Source of the DNA: Haliclystus octoradiatus
Lineage: Eukaryota; Cnidaria; Staurozoa; Stauromedusae; Haliclystidae
Assembly: GCA_916610825.1 (NCBI GenBank)
Contig: OU744446.1
Location: 38,664,261 to 38,728,260, forward strand
Reading direction: 5' to 3'
Length of the DNA stretch: 64,000 bases
Position 1 is the stretch's first letter, and each line of letters opens with the position of its first letter. This document shows positions 53,601-64,000 of this stretch, in pieces. A program made the position numbers and the translations under genes. Under the pieces are notes generated by a model that had not been told where the DNA came from, did no database searches, and worked only from the letters and a program-made list of their open reading frames with translations.

Positions 53601-56600
53601 TTGTGACATCATATTTTACAATGTATTTTTCAGATCAAAAAAGAAATGGACAAATCAATGGATGATATGGAGACTATGGCATTTCCTTTGAAAGAAGGAG
53701 TAACTTACCAGAGAGAAGTAATTGATCCCCAAATAATTCTGATACAATCAAACCTGCCATAACAGCCACCTGTGTATAGTGGCCATTTATTATACAGAAA
53801 TCATTATTCTATTTGATCTAACCTGTATACACATGCTATTTGTCTATAGTGGCCAATTAATCTAGATGTTATAAATATCTATCATGTTATGCAGTAACGC
53901 CTGTATATAACAGCCACAACCAGCTATGATAGCTAGATAAATTGACCACTATATGGAGGTGACCTTTATGTACAGGGTTGAATCAATAGAAAAGGCTATT
54001 TTAGACATACCAAAAGTGACCATTATAGACAGGTGGCTGTTGTATAGAGGTGACCGTTATATTAATTTTGACTGTATAAAGGTTTCATTGTATAATCTTT
54101 AATTTACTTTATTTAGCTCCCAGCTGAAGGACTTTCAGAGGTAAAGTAGTATTTTGTATTGTGTTCTCAAATGTCTGTGATATCTTATTCACAAAATGTA
54201 ACAAACTGTTGACTTTATCATTGACAGGAAAAACTTGAAGTAGAAGTACAAAAATTACTAGCAATGGGTGAGTTGTTTTTAAGATTGATCCATGAATGAT
54301 CATTTCTATTAATATTACAATCTGCTTAACGGGGCAACATTGAACAGCGGTGGCTACAAGCTAACAAGCTTGATTTTAAATAATGCTTAGCGTATTTCAA
54401 CAATCAATGTCAGCCATGGATACAAGTGTCAATTTTTAGACTCAGAAACAATACAAACGACAACCGCAATGTGAACACGCTTATGATTCTAAGTGCATAG
54501 AACCCAGTTTCTATCAAACTCAACTATTTCACTCCAGGTAATATCATGACCTGTTTATCAAGATTTCTGACTGCGACAGGACAGTGGCCTTAAACAAGGT
54601 TACACTGTATTGCAAATTATTGTATTTTGTTTACTCAAACCATAGTCAAAGATGAGACATTATTGTCAACACTAGTCCGTGTTTTACACCATCTAATCTG
54701 GTCATCAGTTGTGTTTTTATTATTTTTAATATTTTATAGGTGATGGAGGATGGTCTGAGGGTAAGGTTTCTGGAACAGTGTATCACGGAGGAAAGGAACT
54801 CAAAGATGTCTTAACAAAAGTAAGTTGTATAATATTCTTGATATTGTCAACTTATGTTAATCATTATGAATGTAATAGTATATAGATTGTCACTAATGAT
54901 GCCACCTTTGAAATTGAATTATTCATTTTATTCAAAAGTTTAACATAGTATAAGTATAATTAAATAATCCTGTTGCTGTTATTGCTGCTGCTATGGACAA
55001 ATTTACTTAACCACAATGACATTTAATGCACACTTAGCCTCCAAACTAATTGATCTGTTTAGTAACAAATTCATTTATTTGCTCATTTTCAGGTTTATGG
55101 ACAGTTTGCTTGGTCTAATCCATTACATTTTGACGTTTTCCCTGGTGGTAAGAGTTTATTTTAATCATATTAATATTTAGAATTGGTATTGCCATTTAAG
55201 GCGATTACAAAGTGCCTATATTTGTATAACAAACAGGCATGTGACCAATCAAGCAATTTATCTAAAATTAAATGGAAATATTCTCTTGAATCAAACCTGT
55301 ATGTACACTGTATATTACATCCTTTCACTTGTTATCAAATACATGTTCCTTTGCATATTATCGTAAGTATACAGGCAAAACTGCTATAAATGTCATCTCT
55401 ATACAGCAGCCACCTGTCTATAGTGGTCACTCTTGCAATGTCCAAAATAGTATTTTCTATTGAATTGAACCTGTATATAAAGGCCACCTGTCTATAATGG
55501 TCAATATATCTACCTCTCGTAGCTGGCTGTTATATACAGGTTTCACTGTATTACTTTGACACAATTTTTACATTTATGTTTAAACTATAAAGCAAGCATA
55601 GTATTTCAACTAGTCATGTTTGAATGTCTTTGTTAGTGAGAAAGATGGAAGCAGAAGTTGTCCGTATGTGTGTTACAATGTTTAATGGGGATGACAATTG
55701 TTGTGGAACGGTAAGTCTTTGATATTCACCAAGACATAAATTAATTAAGACGCGACTGGTCATTGATTGGTCATTGATTGTAACTTTAAGTTTCACATTC
55801 CTGTATTAAATTTTAGTTAGTATTTATTGTCTGATAGTTCAATAACGTGGAGTTTGGTGAAGGTAAACCAAATAATGTATCTTTCTTGACCTCCTCATTA
55901 TTACTATTATTTACACTCTGCTATATTCAGTAGCATTTAACACTATTCAATTACCAAATTAAATTTTGATATTTTGAATTAGACTATTATCCATATATTA
56001 GGATAATTATGTATTTTATTCTTTTATTATTACAAGTTGATACAATGATAATTATGCGAAAAAGTTAGGAAACGCAATAAAATGTGTTTTACATGGAGAG
56101 TCAGCTAACGGTTTCATAATTTCATTTCTAATCAAACAGATGACTGGTGGTGGTACAGAAAGTATTCTCATGGCATGCAAAGCTTATCGTGATAAAGCAA
56201 CGGAGAATGGTATTGCAGTTCCTGAAATGTAAATATATTTTCATGTTTCTATATAGTTTTGCAAATAAAACTTTGGCCAAGACTTAATTTAATTTGAGTT
56301 CATAGAACTGTGTGGGTTGAATTTGGCTAAAATAAATTATTATCGAATAACATGTGGTCAATACGAAAATCGAGCAATTCAATTGGTCAAACAACAGTTA
56401 ATTCTAGACTGTATTGACCGCTCCGTGATTTCATACACTCTTATAAGTAAAACTGTTAAATCATCTATACTCGTTATCAAATGTATGTTGATACAATATT
56501 GGTTTTGTTATCCTGTGTTGTGAATTTGACAGCCTAGTTAGCTGAATATCTCATTCTAATAACAGGCATATGCTCTTTTTACGGATATTGTATTTTTATA

Positions 56601-59600
56601 TAAATTTCCACCTACTAAATGTCTTTGTGCATGCAAACAAATTTTTTATTTTTAGCGGCTGCAAATCGTTCAACTTTCTGGCGTAAGAGAAATGACGCTT
56701 TGAAAATAAAATTGTTTTAAACATGCTAAACATGTCTATAAAAATTTTAAAAGTTATTTTTTCAGAGAAATCTAATATACGGTAATCATTTAAAATCCTG
56801 AAATTTGCGCAATTTCGAAAGTGTGTGCTGCAGTAAATCTATTCTTGAAATGTTCTTGCAATCTCAGCGGTCTGTATTTTATTTAACCCTGTCCACAGCT
56901 ATTATATACCTAATCTGATGTTTGGGCATAAATATATAAATATATTTTCATCTTGTTTTATTTGTAGAGTGGCTGGAGTTAGTGTCCATGCTGCATTTGA
57001 TAAGGTAAAGCTAAAAGCGCAAACAAATGCGTTTTTACTCAATAAAATAATTTCTAAAATATCTCAAGGCCTAGGTCATATGGTTGTGCCGAACCAAATC
57101 TCTGTTGAGCTCACGTCAAGCGATGAATCAAATAGAGAAAACTTATAATTTGATCATTAAAATGAAATATGATCTTTATAGTGCAATCAAAAGAAAAAAT
57201 GTTGACAGCCATATCAACAGTAATTGCTTCTCTGGAAACTGCATCAAAGGACTCAAAAGTTACCTTAAAAACATAATGTCCCTTCATTGAAATATTATAT
57301 ATAATACAATCAAACTTGTATATAACGACCACCTGTGTACAAGGGTCATCATTTTAGTATGATCAAAATATTATTCTCTACTGAATTAGCCCTTATAGCT
57401 GGCTAATAGTTAATTTGTACTTACAGCTGGCTGTCATATGCAGGTTTTATCAATCCCTGCCAAGTCTAAACCAAATCTAAGGCCTTGATAATGAACAATC
57501 TCATATGAATAATCAGTCAACAGACATAGATTGTTATTATATTCAATGACTAATACAATGTTTTATTCAAAGGCTTGTCAATATTTTGGGATGCGCCTTG
57601 TTCATGTACCATGTGATGAATCAACGGGAAGATGTGATTTGAAGGTACGTAGCTTGCTCTCGTTTGTTGTAGATTCATAACAACAATCAAGTATTCATAT
57701 ATCTAGTCTAATTTTATGTTTTTTATAGGCTATGAGGAAAGCTATCAACTCAAGGACATGTTTGGTAAGCACTGGGTCTTTCTTATGTAAATATGCTCCA
57801 GTTACTGTTGTGTTGTAAAAGGTATCTAAGCGAGTTTGTCTCCCCTCTAAAATTGTTACAGCAGCAAAATGATATATGAATGAATGCAATATAAATCCAA
57901 TATATCTATGATTTATCCAATGGCAGCTACAAATATGTCAATTTATGTCATAATATTTGAATTTGTTTTGATGAATTCATGTTTTGATTGAATAGATTGT
58001 TGGTTCTGCTCCTTCATATGCTCATGGTGTTATTGATGACATTGAAGAAATGGGAAAGGTCAGTTGGTTGGTTACACTTTTGTTTGACATGTGTTTTTCA
58101 TGTTTTGAATCAGTCTTGTCAAGAGCAACTAATTTCATGGACGCAATGTTTCTCAAGACCTTTCTAGAACAACTCAGGGTCTTGTTTGCGCTTAAAGGAG
58201 AATCCAAAACATCGAAATGGTTCAATAAAATTTAATGAAATGATTCAAATGGTCAGATGAAAAAGTCATGGAGATCTCATCCTTCATGTTTCGTTTATAT
58301 GCTGCCTGCTTTGACATTATTTCTCATCTCTTACTATTTTAGCTTGCTTTGAAATATAAACTTGGCCTTCACGTAGACTCTTGCCTTGGTGGTTTTCTTG
58401 TTCCTTTCATGAAGAAAGCTGGGTAAGCCGGAGCTAGCCATTACCTAACTAACTTAATAACTGCATTTCTTGAGTATGTTACTGAAATAACTGTTGTTGT
58501 TTGAGTGTGTGCCTATATAGAGCGATATTAACTGACAACACAATAAATTAATCTCTTTTGGTATTGCGTGTTTGTGGTGACTTTGTTGTTTCTGCATTTG
58601 TAGAAAAAATCAACAATATAACTAATGTACTGTAATTCTTTAATATTTATTTATATTTATCATTCATCATTTCCCATAACAGGCAAATGTTGTACGTGTG
58701 ATAAAAATGTTTGCACCTCCGTTGCATTTTATGATAAAATAATGACATTGTTTGCTACGCCCCTTGAAATATCATCCTAGTCTTCATTTGTTTAGATGTG
58801 CTCATCATTCATACCAAGTTTGGCTATTTAAAGGGTCCAATTTCTTTTGCGTAGTTTATGCCGTTGAAATTTATCAAACAAACCGAAGTAGTATGATTTA
58901 CTCATGTTCTCTTTAAAGCAACAAGACAAAACAGTATATGCGAGTCTACTCATCAACAAACAAGCCAATTCCAAAGCTGTGTTGACCGCTCTGGCGCTCT
59001 GCGTTTTTAAATCGTTATGATGGAAAGGTGCGATGGATAATTACATTCCGATTACAGTATATTAAAATTCATGTTATAATTATATTTTTCAAAATTTACA
59101 TGTCAATAATTAATTACAATACCATGAGCATTGAGCTTAGGATGTCTGTCTAGCCAAACCTGTTTACTGTTCAAAACTATTCGGCTATGTAGTCAAGAAA
59201 GATCAATGAAATGCATTTAATGTGACGAATGCGAACTACAACACTGGATAATTATGTGTGTTTTGCATTTAATCATTATTTCTTTTTTCCAGGTTTAATC
59301 CACGTCCGTTTGATTTCACTGTCAAAGGAGTGAGCAGCATTTCAGCAGATACTCATAAGGTAAGCTACAAAATGTTTCTGTTAAAACACAACAAGCAAAC
59401 CTGTTTGATATATCCCTTTGTGAGTGCGGATATCATGCCCCTCTTGTTATGCAATGTGATGCAATCGCCAATTGGATATCATATATATTTGAGTTTTGTG
59501 ATAGAGTTGAAAAGTGGATACAATCAAACCTGTTATAACGGTCACCTCTATAAAGCGGCCACCTGTCTATAGTGGTCACTCTTGCAATGTCAAATAATAT

Positions 59601-62600
59601 TTTCTATTGAATCAAACCTGTGTATAAAGGTCACCTGTCTATAATGGTCAATTTATCTACCTCTCGTAGCTGGCTGTTATATGCAGGTTTCACTGTATCA
59701 CTTCTTGGATTGTGTTAACAGGCATAAGAATTTTCAGACCTTTGGCAGATTTCAGATTATTTCAACATTTTTAAAGTAAAGGAGTTGTCTTTTTCCCATT
59801 TATATTGATTAAAATGATTCAGACAATTTTCAAAATCTGAATTCCAATGTTTGTGATAATCAATGGCAATACTTTTATTCAAGTTATGATTTAGAACAAA
59901 ACAAACACATTGCATCCATCGTATTCTGATTGTTGTTTTTCGCTAGTGTTACTTGATTGATTGTTACATTTTTCATAATCAATCAAAACCTTACACCGGA
60001 CAGATACACAGGGTGAAGTGACTAATTTACATTTGATTTGGTTACGTTATAATAATGTCCAGATGTTTAATTTCTTTCTTTCAGTATGGTTTCTCACCAA
60101 AAGGATCGTCAGTCATAATGTACAACTCAAAAGAACTGAGGCGTTATCAGGTACCGTACATACTTGTTGTTATGATATTACGTTGACATTGTTTGTATAT
60201 TGTATGTCTAGAAAATTAACCACTGACTGTTTGCATCGACTGTCTGATTCCAATAAAAACTGGACCATATATCCATATAGCAAAATACTTTAATTAGCAA
60301 TGTCTCGCTAGTGATTGGAACACATATGATATAACTTTCGCCCTTTTTTGTTATAGTATTTTGTTGCCCCAACATGGACTGGTGGTATTTATGCATCACC
60401 TGCGATACCTGGATCTCGACCTGGCGGTATTGTTGCTGCAACATGGGCATCGTTGATGTATACAGGACTTGACGGTATGATAAGTTTCAAAAATGTAGAT
60501 GATATTTCTGGATCAAACTTGTTTTCGCCTTATACTGCAATTGATTAGTAGTGAGATATTAACCAAGGTATTTATTCCAAGGGATTATTTAGTTCAAATC
60601 CCTCGAAATCCAACTCAGCCTTGATTTTATCTGAATATCAGAATCTTTATCTAATGACAGACCAAATCAGTGCAGCTAAGATGAGGGGTTTAGCGGGGCA
60701 ATTTATCTGAGACCCTGGCAAAGTTGATTGCAAATATGAGATTATATTTGGAATAAAGTTTTGATTGGATCGAGAGAATATTCGAAAGAGCATATTTGCA
60801 AAAATCCTCAGAGCCCGTCATTTTTCTTGTCGAACTGTCCGGAACAATTTTTTATAATTCTAACTTGCACGTTTTCCTATAGTAAGCCATTGCCTCTAGA
60901 GATTCCAGAAAGCTGAATCTTTAAGAGGATCCTGATCATGTGATCTTAGATCCCGGTAAGTTAAAGCAAATTCAGAAGAAAATTGATAACTTAAGTTATA
61001 GATCAAACCTCAAAAACAATTCAGAAGGAAGTGTTGAATTTTTTTTAGATTTTGGAAGGCTAAATCTTTTGTCTAACTCTTTTTATCGATGTTTTGTTTT
61101 GTGAGTTTGGATCTTTAAATGTTTGCAATCTGTTCTGTAAAATGTTTCCATCTGATGATTGCTTACATATATAGATGATATTAATTATTGATATAGATTT
61201 AAATCAACAGCTAATTGCGTTCATGCTATTTATGATGTGTTTAAAATGTTATCAGGCTATGTTGATTCAACAAGAAAGATTGTCACAACAAGACAAGAGA
61301 TTGAATCAGGGTAAGAGATTTATTATGATACAGATAATTATTTTCCATTATTTATAGCCTGTAAGTTAGAATAAGTGAATATTTACCCCTCCACCCCATT
61401 TATGTATCTTGCAATATGGTTTTTAGCCAACCAACTTTTCCCCATTGATGAGAACATTTACATGACTTTGATTTGAGATAATATTATCACAATTTTTTAT
61501 CTTGGATAAATGTAATTGCTTTTATGGATCAAATTCATGAAGTATCTATTATGACCATAATCCAGTCTCGTCTCACTTCACTCCATCCTATAAAGCCCTG
61601 ACCACGTTACTTTTTGTTTTCATCGACATGATGAAATTGATTTTTTTTTCATTTTCGCAAACATTTGTGATACTTTGCAGTTGGTGACTAGTTATCGAGC
61701 CCAATCCTCCCACACCAATCAAAGTCGAGCTACCTCATTGTCGATCAACCAGAAAAAGATGCTCATATTATTATCAATTTCACTAATGTTGGCGGGAAAA
61801 AATTCAATTAACAATTGACATGTTATTGTTTGTTTCTGAAACAATTACAATAAATCAAAACACTGTAGTGTTAGTTATTATTTTGCATTCTTTCATTTTA
61901 GATTGCGAAAGATCAAAAATATATTTGTATTTGGTAAACCCGATGTCAGTGTTGTTGCGTTTGGTTCTGATATATTTGATATATACCGGTTATCAACAGA
62001 AATGAATCAAAGAGGATGGAATCTTAATTCATTGCAATACCCATCCGGGTAAGAAAGACAATAACACATTCTGTGCTAGATCAGATCCAAAATATTATCA
62101 ATGAAATCTGCATATAGCATCCATGATCTATGAGATTGATCGTTGATTCATTAGAACTTAACCAGCTTATGCATGCCAGAGATGTAGGCTCGAGTCACTT
62201 CAGGATAAAACTTGAAAACGTAAATCATTTACCTGGACCGCAGCGGCTCATGATTTTGTAATACAGTTAATGCCTTCTGGTGTTCTCCTTACTTGCCTCT
62301 TGAACAACTAATCTCGTGCAGATCCCATTTCGATTATTATATTTTGACTTTTGTGTTTTTGTACCTCCTTAGTATTCATATTTGCCTCACGCTCCTACAC
62401 ACAAAGCCTGGTATTGCTAAAAAGTTTGTTACTGACGTAGCAGATTCTGTTAAAGAAATTATGAAAGCACCTGGGAAAAAAACGACAGGAGTGGTGAGTT
62501 GTTGTGATGACAAAGCTAATTTGTTATCAATCAAAATTTGTTGTCATTCCCCTGCGAAAAACAGTTCAGGAGTTCATGAACAGTTCATGAAAGTTAAATG

Positions 62601-63191
62601 ACTCCGATTTTCCTGAACTGTTCATGAACCATCACAGGTAGTTCATGAACAGTCATGAACAGTTCATGAAAATATGGGGCCATTTAACGTTCATGAACTG
62701 TTCATGAACTCCTGAACTGTTTTGCAGGGGTTGTTAGGAGAAACAGTTGATTATGTAGAAGATATAATTTGGAAGGATATTCCTGACTGTAGGGCAGTGC
62801 CAAACAGAGCTTAGCCTTGCTGAATCCTACAACATATTCAACTTTTTCTACTCGATCTAAAAAAAATTGAGGAAACAATAATGTTCTTCAATATCTTAAT
62901 GTCTGACCCCTTGATTAAAAGGTCATTAAATGGATGGCTTAAAGTAAGGGGCAACTCAATATTATGGTGCTAACGGTTCCTATGCATAATGTGAGACATG
63001 ATAATTACTAGACAAATCTTTCTCTATAAAAATATTTATTTATTCTGATATTTTGCTTGCAGGGTGCAATGTATGGAATGGCACAAACTGTCCCGGATGT
63101 ATCACTTGTTGATGAGCTGTGTCATGGATTTTTAGATGCATATTACAGTACCAAAACAAACAAGGCCGTACCAAATGGAAAAGGCCATTAA
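50694..63191 (+). CDS. SGPL1: SGPL1, sphingosine-1-phosphate lyase
   Basis: ER-membrane PLP enzyme that cleaves sphingosine-1-phosphate to hexadecenal and phosphoethanolamine, the exit step of sphingolipid catabolism. Exons: 50694-50783, 51423-51497, 52189-52282, 52366-52433, 53634-53717, 54117-54140, 54228-54267, 54740-54819, 55093-55147, 55637-55710, 56140-56228, 56968-57004, 57573-57644, 57729-57764, 57996-58058, 58343-58422, 59293-59359, 60085-60150, 60357-60474, 61256-61310, 61902-62048, 62373-62493, 63063-63191 (1764 nt, 587 aa; 568 in human). A membrane anchor lies at residues 56-83. Catalytic core: [42 protein letters not shown], then SADTHK with the PLP Lys at residue 376 (59357-59359), [13 protein letters not shown] and a terminal GAMYGMAQT. 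All phases close. There are more exons than in vertebrates. Confidence 0.96.
52663..52865. mobile_element. 203-bp hAT-like MITE with 8-bp target duplication
   Basis: Ends CAGGGTCCGACAAA and TTTGTCGGACCCTG, flanked by perfect repeats ttggtggg (52655-52662, 52866-52873). CAGGG ends and 8-bp duplication are the hAT signature. It lies in SGPL1 intron 4. Confidence 0.93.
53745..53891 (+). mobile_element. Diverged MITE of the TA-flanked family
   Basis: Starts CAATCAAACCTGCCATAACA after a TA. It contains the ccacctgtgtatagtggcca block and loses its right end against the next copy. SGPL1 intron 5. Confidence 0.7.
53892..54074 (-). mobile_element. Second MITE copy, opposite orientation, abutting the first
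   Basis: CAGTAACGCCTGTATATAAC to aattttgactg, then TA, in reverse orientation to its neighbour. Together they fill most of SGPL1 intron 5, and the second ends 43 bp before exon 6. Confidence 0.8.
55372..55548 (+). mobile_element. Intact MITE of the TA-flanked 177-bp family
   Basis: CAGGCAAAACTGCTATAAAT to acaggtttcactg, TA on both sides, 177 bp. The left end is more mutated than the right. SGPL1 intron 9. Confidence 0.85.
57307..57450 (+). mobile_element. Degraded MITE of the TA-flanked family
   Basis: CAATCAAACTTGTATATAAC at the left and agctggctgtcatatgcagg at the right; the interior is diverged and shortened. SGPL1 intron 12. Confidence 0.6.
59521..59695 (+). mobile_element. Intact MITE of the TA-flanked family (175 bp)
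   Basis: CAATCAAACCTGTTATAACG to gcaggtttcactg with TA flanks and both ccacctgtctata blocks. SGPL1 intron 17, about 160 bp after the exon carrying the PLP lysine. Confidence 0.88.
60575..60740 (+). mobile_element. Diverged tRNA-derived SINE (family B)
   Basis: B-box-like agttcaaatccc, then cgaaatccaactcagccttg and attttatctgaatatcagaa, align with the copy at 48738. The A-box part is missing or decayed. SGPL1 intron 19. Confidence 0.5.
62549..62730. mobile_element. 182-bp TTCATGAAC-family inverted-repeat element
   Basis: The most complete copy. Left end CCCCTGCGAAAAACAGTTCA, right end TGAACTGTTTTGCAGGGG. Arms of about 55 bp share tcaggagttcatgaacagtt and the inner block attta(a)cgttcatgaa. 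No convincing target duplication, so the superfamily is unassigned. Its right end contributes a tttgcag splice-acceptor-like motif in SGPL1 intron 22. Confidence 0.85.
62728..62814 (+). other. Possible alternative terminal exon of SGPL1 (MITE-derived acceptor)
   Basis: Directly after ctgaactgttttgcag an open segment of 28 codons plus TAG runs in the phase required by exon 22 (which ends between codons at 62493). The translation includes [20 protein letters not shown], which does not resemble the conserved SGPL1 C-terminus. Used instead of the last exon it would give a 573-residue form lacking GAMYGMAQT. It may be a chance open stretch. Confidence 0.3.
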
Positions 63192-63734
63192 TTAGAATAA
63201 TGTAATAATTGACTATTTGGCGGATCTATTGAATGTCTGGCACAACGAAAATGGATAAGATTACACACACTACTGCTGTTGTCAAAGTTAATAGTGTATT
63301 CAAAATTTGGGAAGATACAAAACTAAAAACTCCAAACGATGTACTCCAACTAAATGATGTACGTGACTTCAGCAAAGCAGACATATACATTTCAAAGGTC
63401 TACAAGAACGTAAAAAGAACTTATATTAATTAATACGGTATATTTCTAAGATTGGAAGTAAATACAATCACAATAATAAGACTCTTAATGGTTTTCACAA
63501 ATATATTTCTAATTTTATATCGTTATCTTTAAGTAATACAAAAGTAAATTAAATGCCCACAAGAGGTAGCTCGTTTTATATCTTTATCATAATTAGTTTG
63601 ATTTAATACTAATAAATAAATTTAAGAAGAAAGTCACTCTTGTAAAATAAATTAAAAATTATTGTTTTATATTGTAGAAATAATCAACCTAACCTGTTTG
63701 ATTTGAAAGATTTTTAATATCGTGGATTTGGTGT

Positions 63735-63894
63735 TCATCTTTCTATAATGTACAAAATAATGTTAGTACACGGATCTGGTAGGATCTTCACCTTTTGGGC
63801 TTTGGCTGGATCTGGACTGGGACCTTTGAAATGTTTTGCCGGATATTGAACAGGTCCTTTCTTTATGCTTGGAGTCACATAAAATCGTACTATA
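63735..63894 (-). other. Candidate terminal exon of a minus-strand gene entering from the right
   Basis: Behind an acceptor-like actcgtttag (at 63895-63896 on this strand) 52 codons stay open to a TGA at 63735. The translation is coding-like and basic/proline-rich (VTPSIKKGPVQYPAKHFKGP), rising in GC against the AT-rich flank. An internal donor-like aag|gtgaag could end it early. Family not recognised. Confidence 0.35.
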
Positions 63895-63920
63895 CTAAAC
63901 GAGTATTAAAATATTTTGCC

Positions 63921-63940
63921 AGATAATAGTAATGATAATG

Positions 63941-64000
<60 letters not shown>
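63921..64000. repeat. (TAA)n microsatellite running off the window
   Basis: Interrupted ataatagtaatgataatg, then uninterrupted TAA units to position 64000. The true length is unknown. Confidence 0.95.

Larger units (their letters stand above)
63192..64000. other. SGPL1 3' flank
   Basis: Probable SGPL1 3'UTR with AATAAA motifs at 63611-63620 and 63646-63651. A 66-codon plus-strand frame at 63233-63433 has no recognisable homology. Beyond lie a candidate minus-strand exon (63735-63894) and a (TAA)n tract to the window edge. Confidence 0.45.

Noticed and set aside
63233-63433. 66-codon gene after SGPL1
   Set aside because: It lies in the expected 3'UTR with no similarity, acceptor or domain seen; a chance frame is likelier.

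Overview
The window is 64 kb of AT-rich animal nuclear DNA. Genes are split into many short exons by GT-AG introns, intergenic gaps are short, and non-autonomous transposons fill much of the non-coding DNA. The proteins (retromer VPS26, UAP1, three-repeat Myb, BBS2, MITD1, SGPL1) are animal-like, and BBS2 implies cilia. Gene density, low GC and repeat style fit a marine invertebrate, perhaps a tunicate or another invertebrate deuterostome. I cannot fix the species from sequence alone.

Layout, left to right. VPS26 (+, 5' exons lie outside) occupies 20-5874. UAP1 (-, 9 coding exons) is at 7580-12822 and a MYB/MYBL2-type gene (-, 14 coding exons) at 14104-21094. BBS2 (+, 19 exons) spans 23112-42219 and hosts a 5'-truncated non-LTR retrotransposon with an open reverse transcriptase frame. 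An unrecognised multi-pass membrane protein (+, 2 exons) is at 45422-46957, MITD1 (-, 2 exons) at 48383-50236, and SGPL1 (+, 23 exons) at 50694-63191. All exon junctions were set by hand from protein similarity, reading phase and GT/AG sites. Summed coding lengths are multiples of three and close to the usual family sizes: UAP1 517 aa, MYB about 722, BBS2 713, MITD1 232, SGPL1 587. The genes are unrelated housekeeping or developmental functions, not one pathway. MYB/BBS2 and MITD1/SGPL1 are divergent pairs; VPS26/UAP1 and the membrane protein/MITD1 are convergent.

The unusual content is repetitive. A TA-flanked MITE family of about 177 bp, with CAGT...ACTG ends, has six full-length copies plus several shorter or degraded ones. 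Four hAT-like elements have perfect 8-bp target duplications. There are tRNA-derived SINEs, a TTCATGAAC-rich inverted-repeat family, a 71-bp palindrome with a 1-nt centre, a perfect 54-bp inverted repeat, and an almost uniform 79-bp minisatellite that shares a core with that inverted repeat. One TTCATGAAC element supplies a splice-acceptor-like end next to an in-phase open segment of SGPL1. I saw no CRISPR array, operon or prokaryotic system, and no coherent new multi-gene system.
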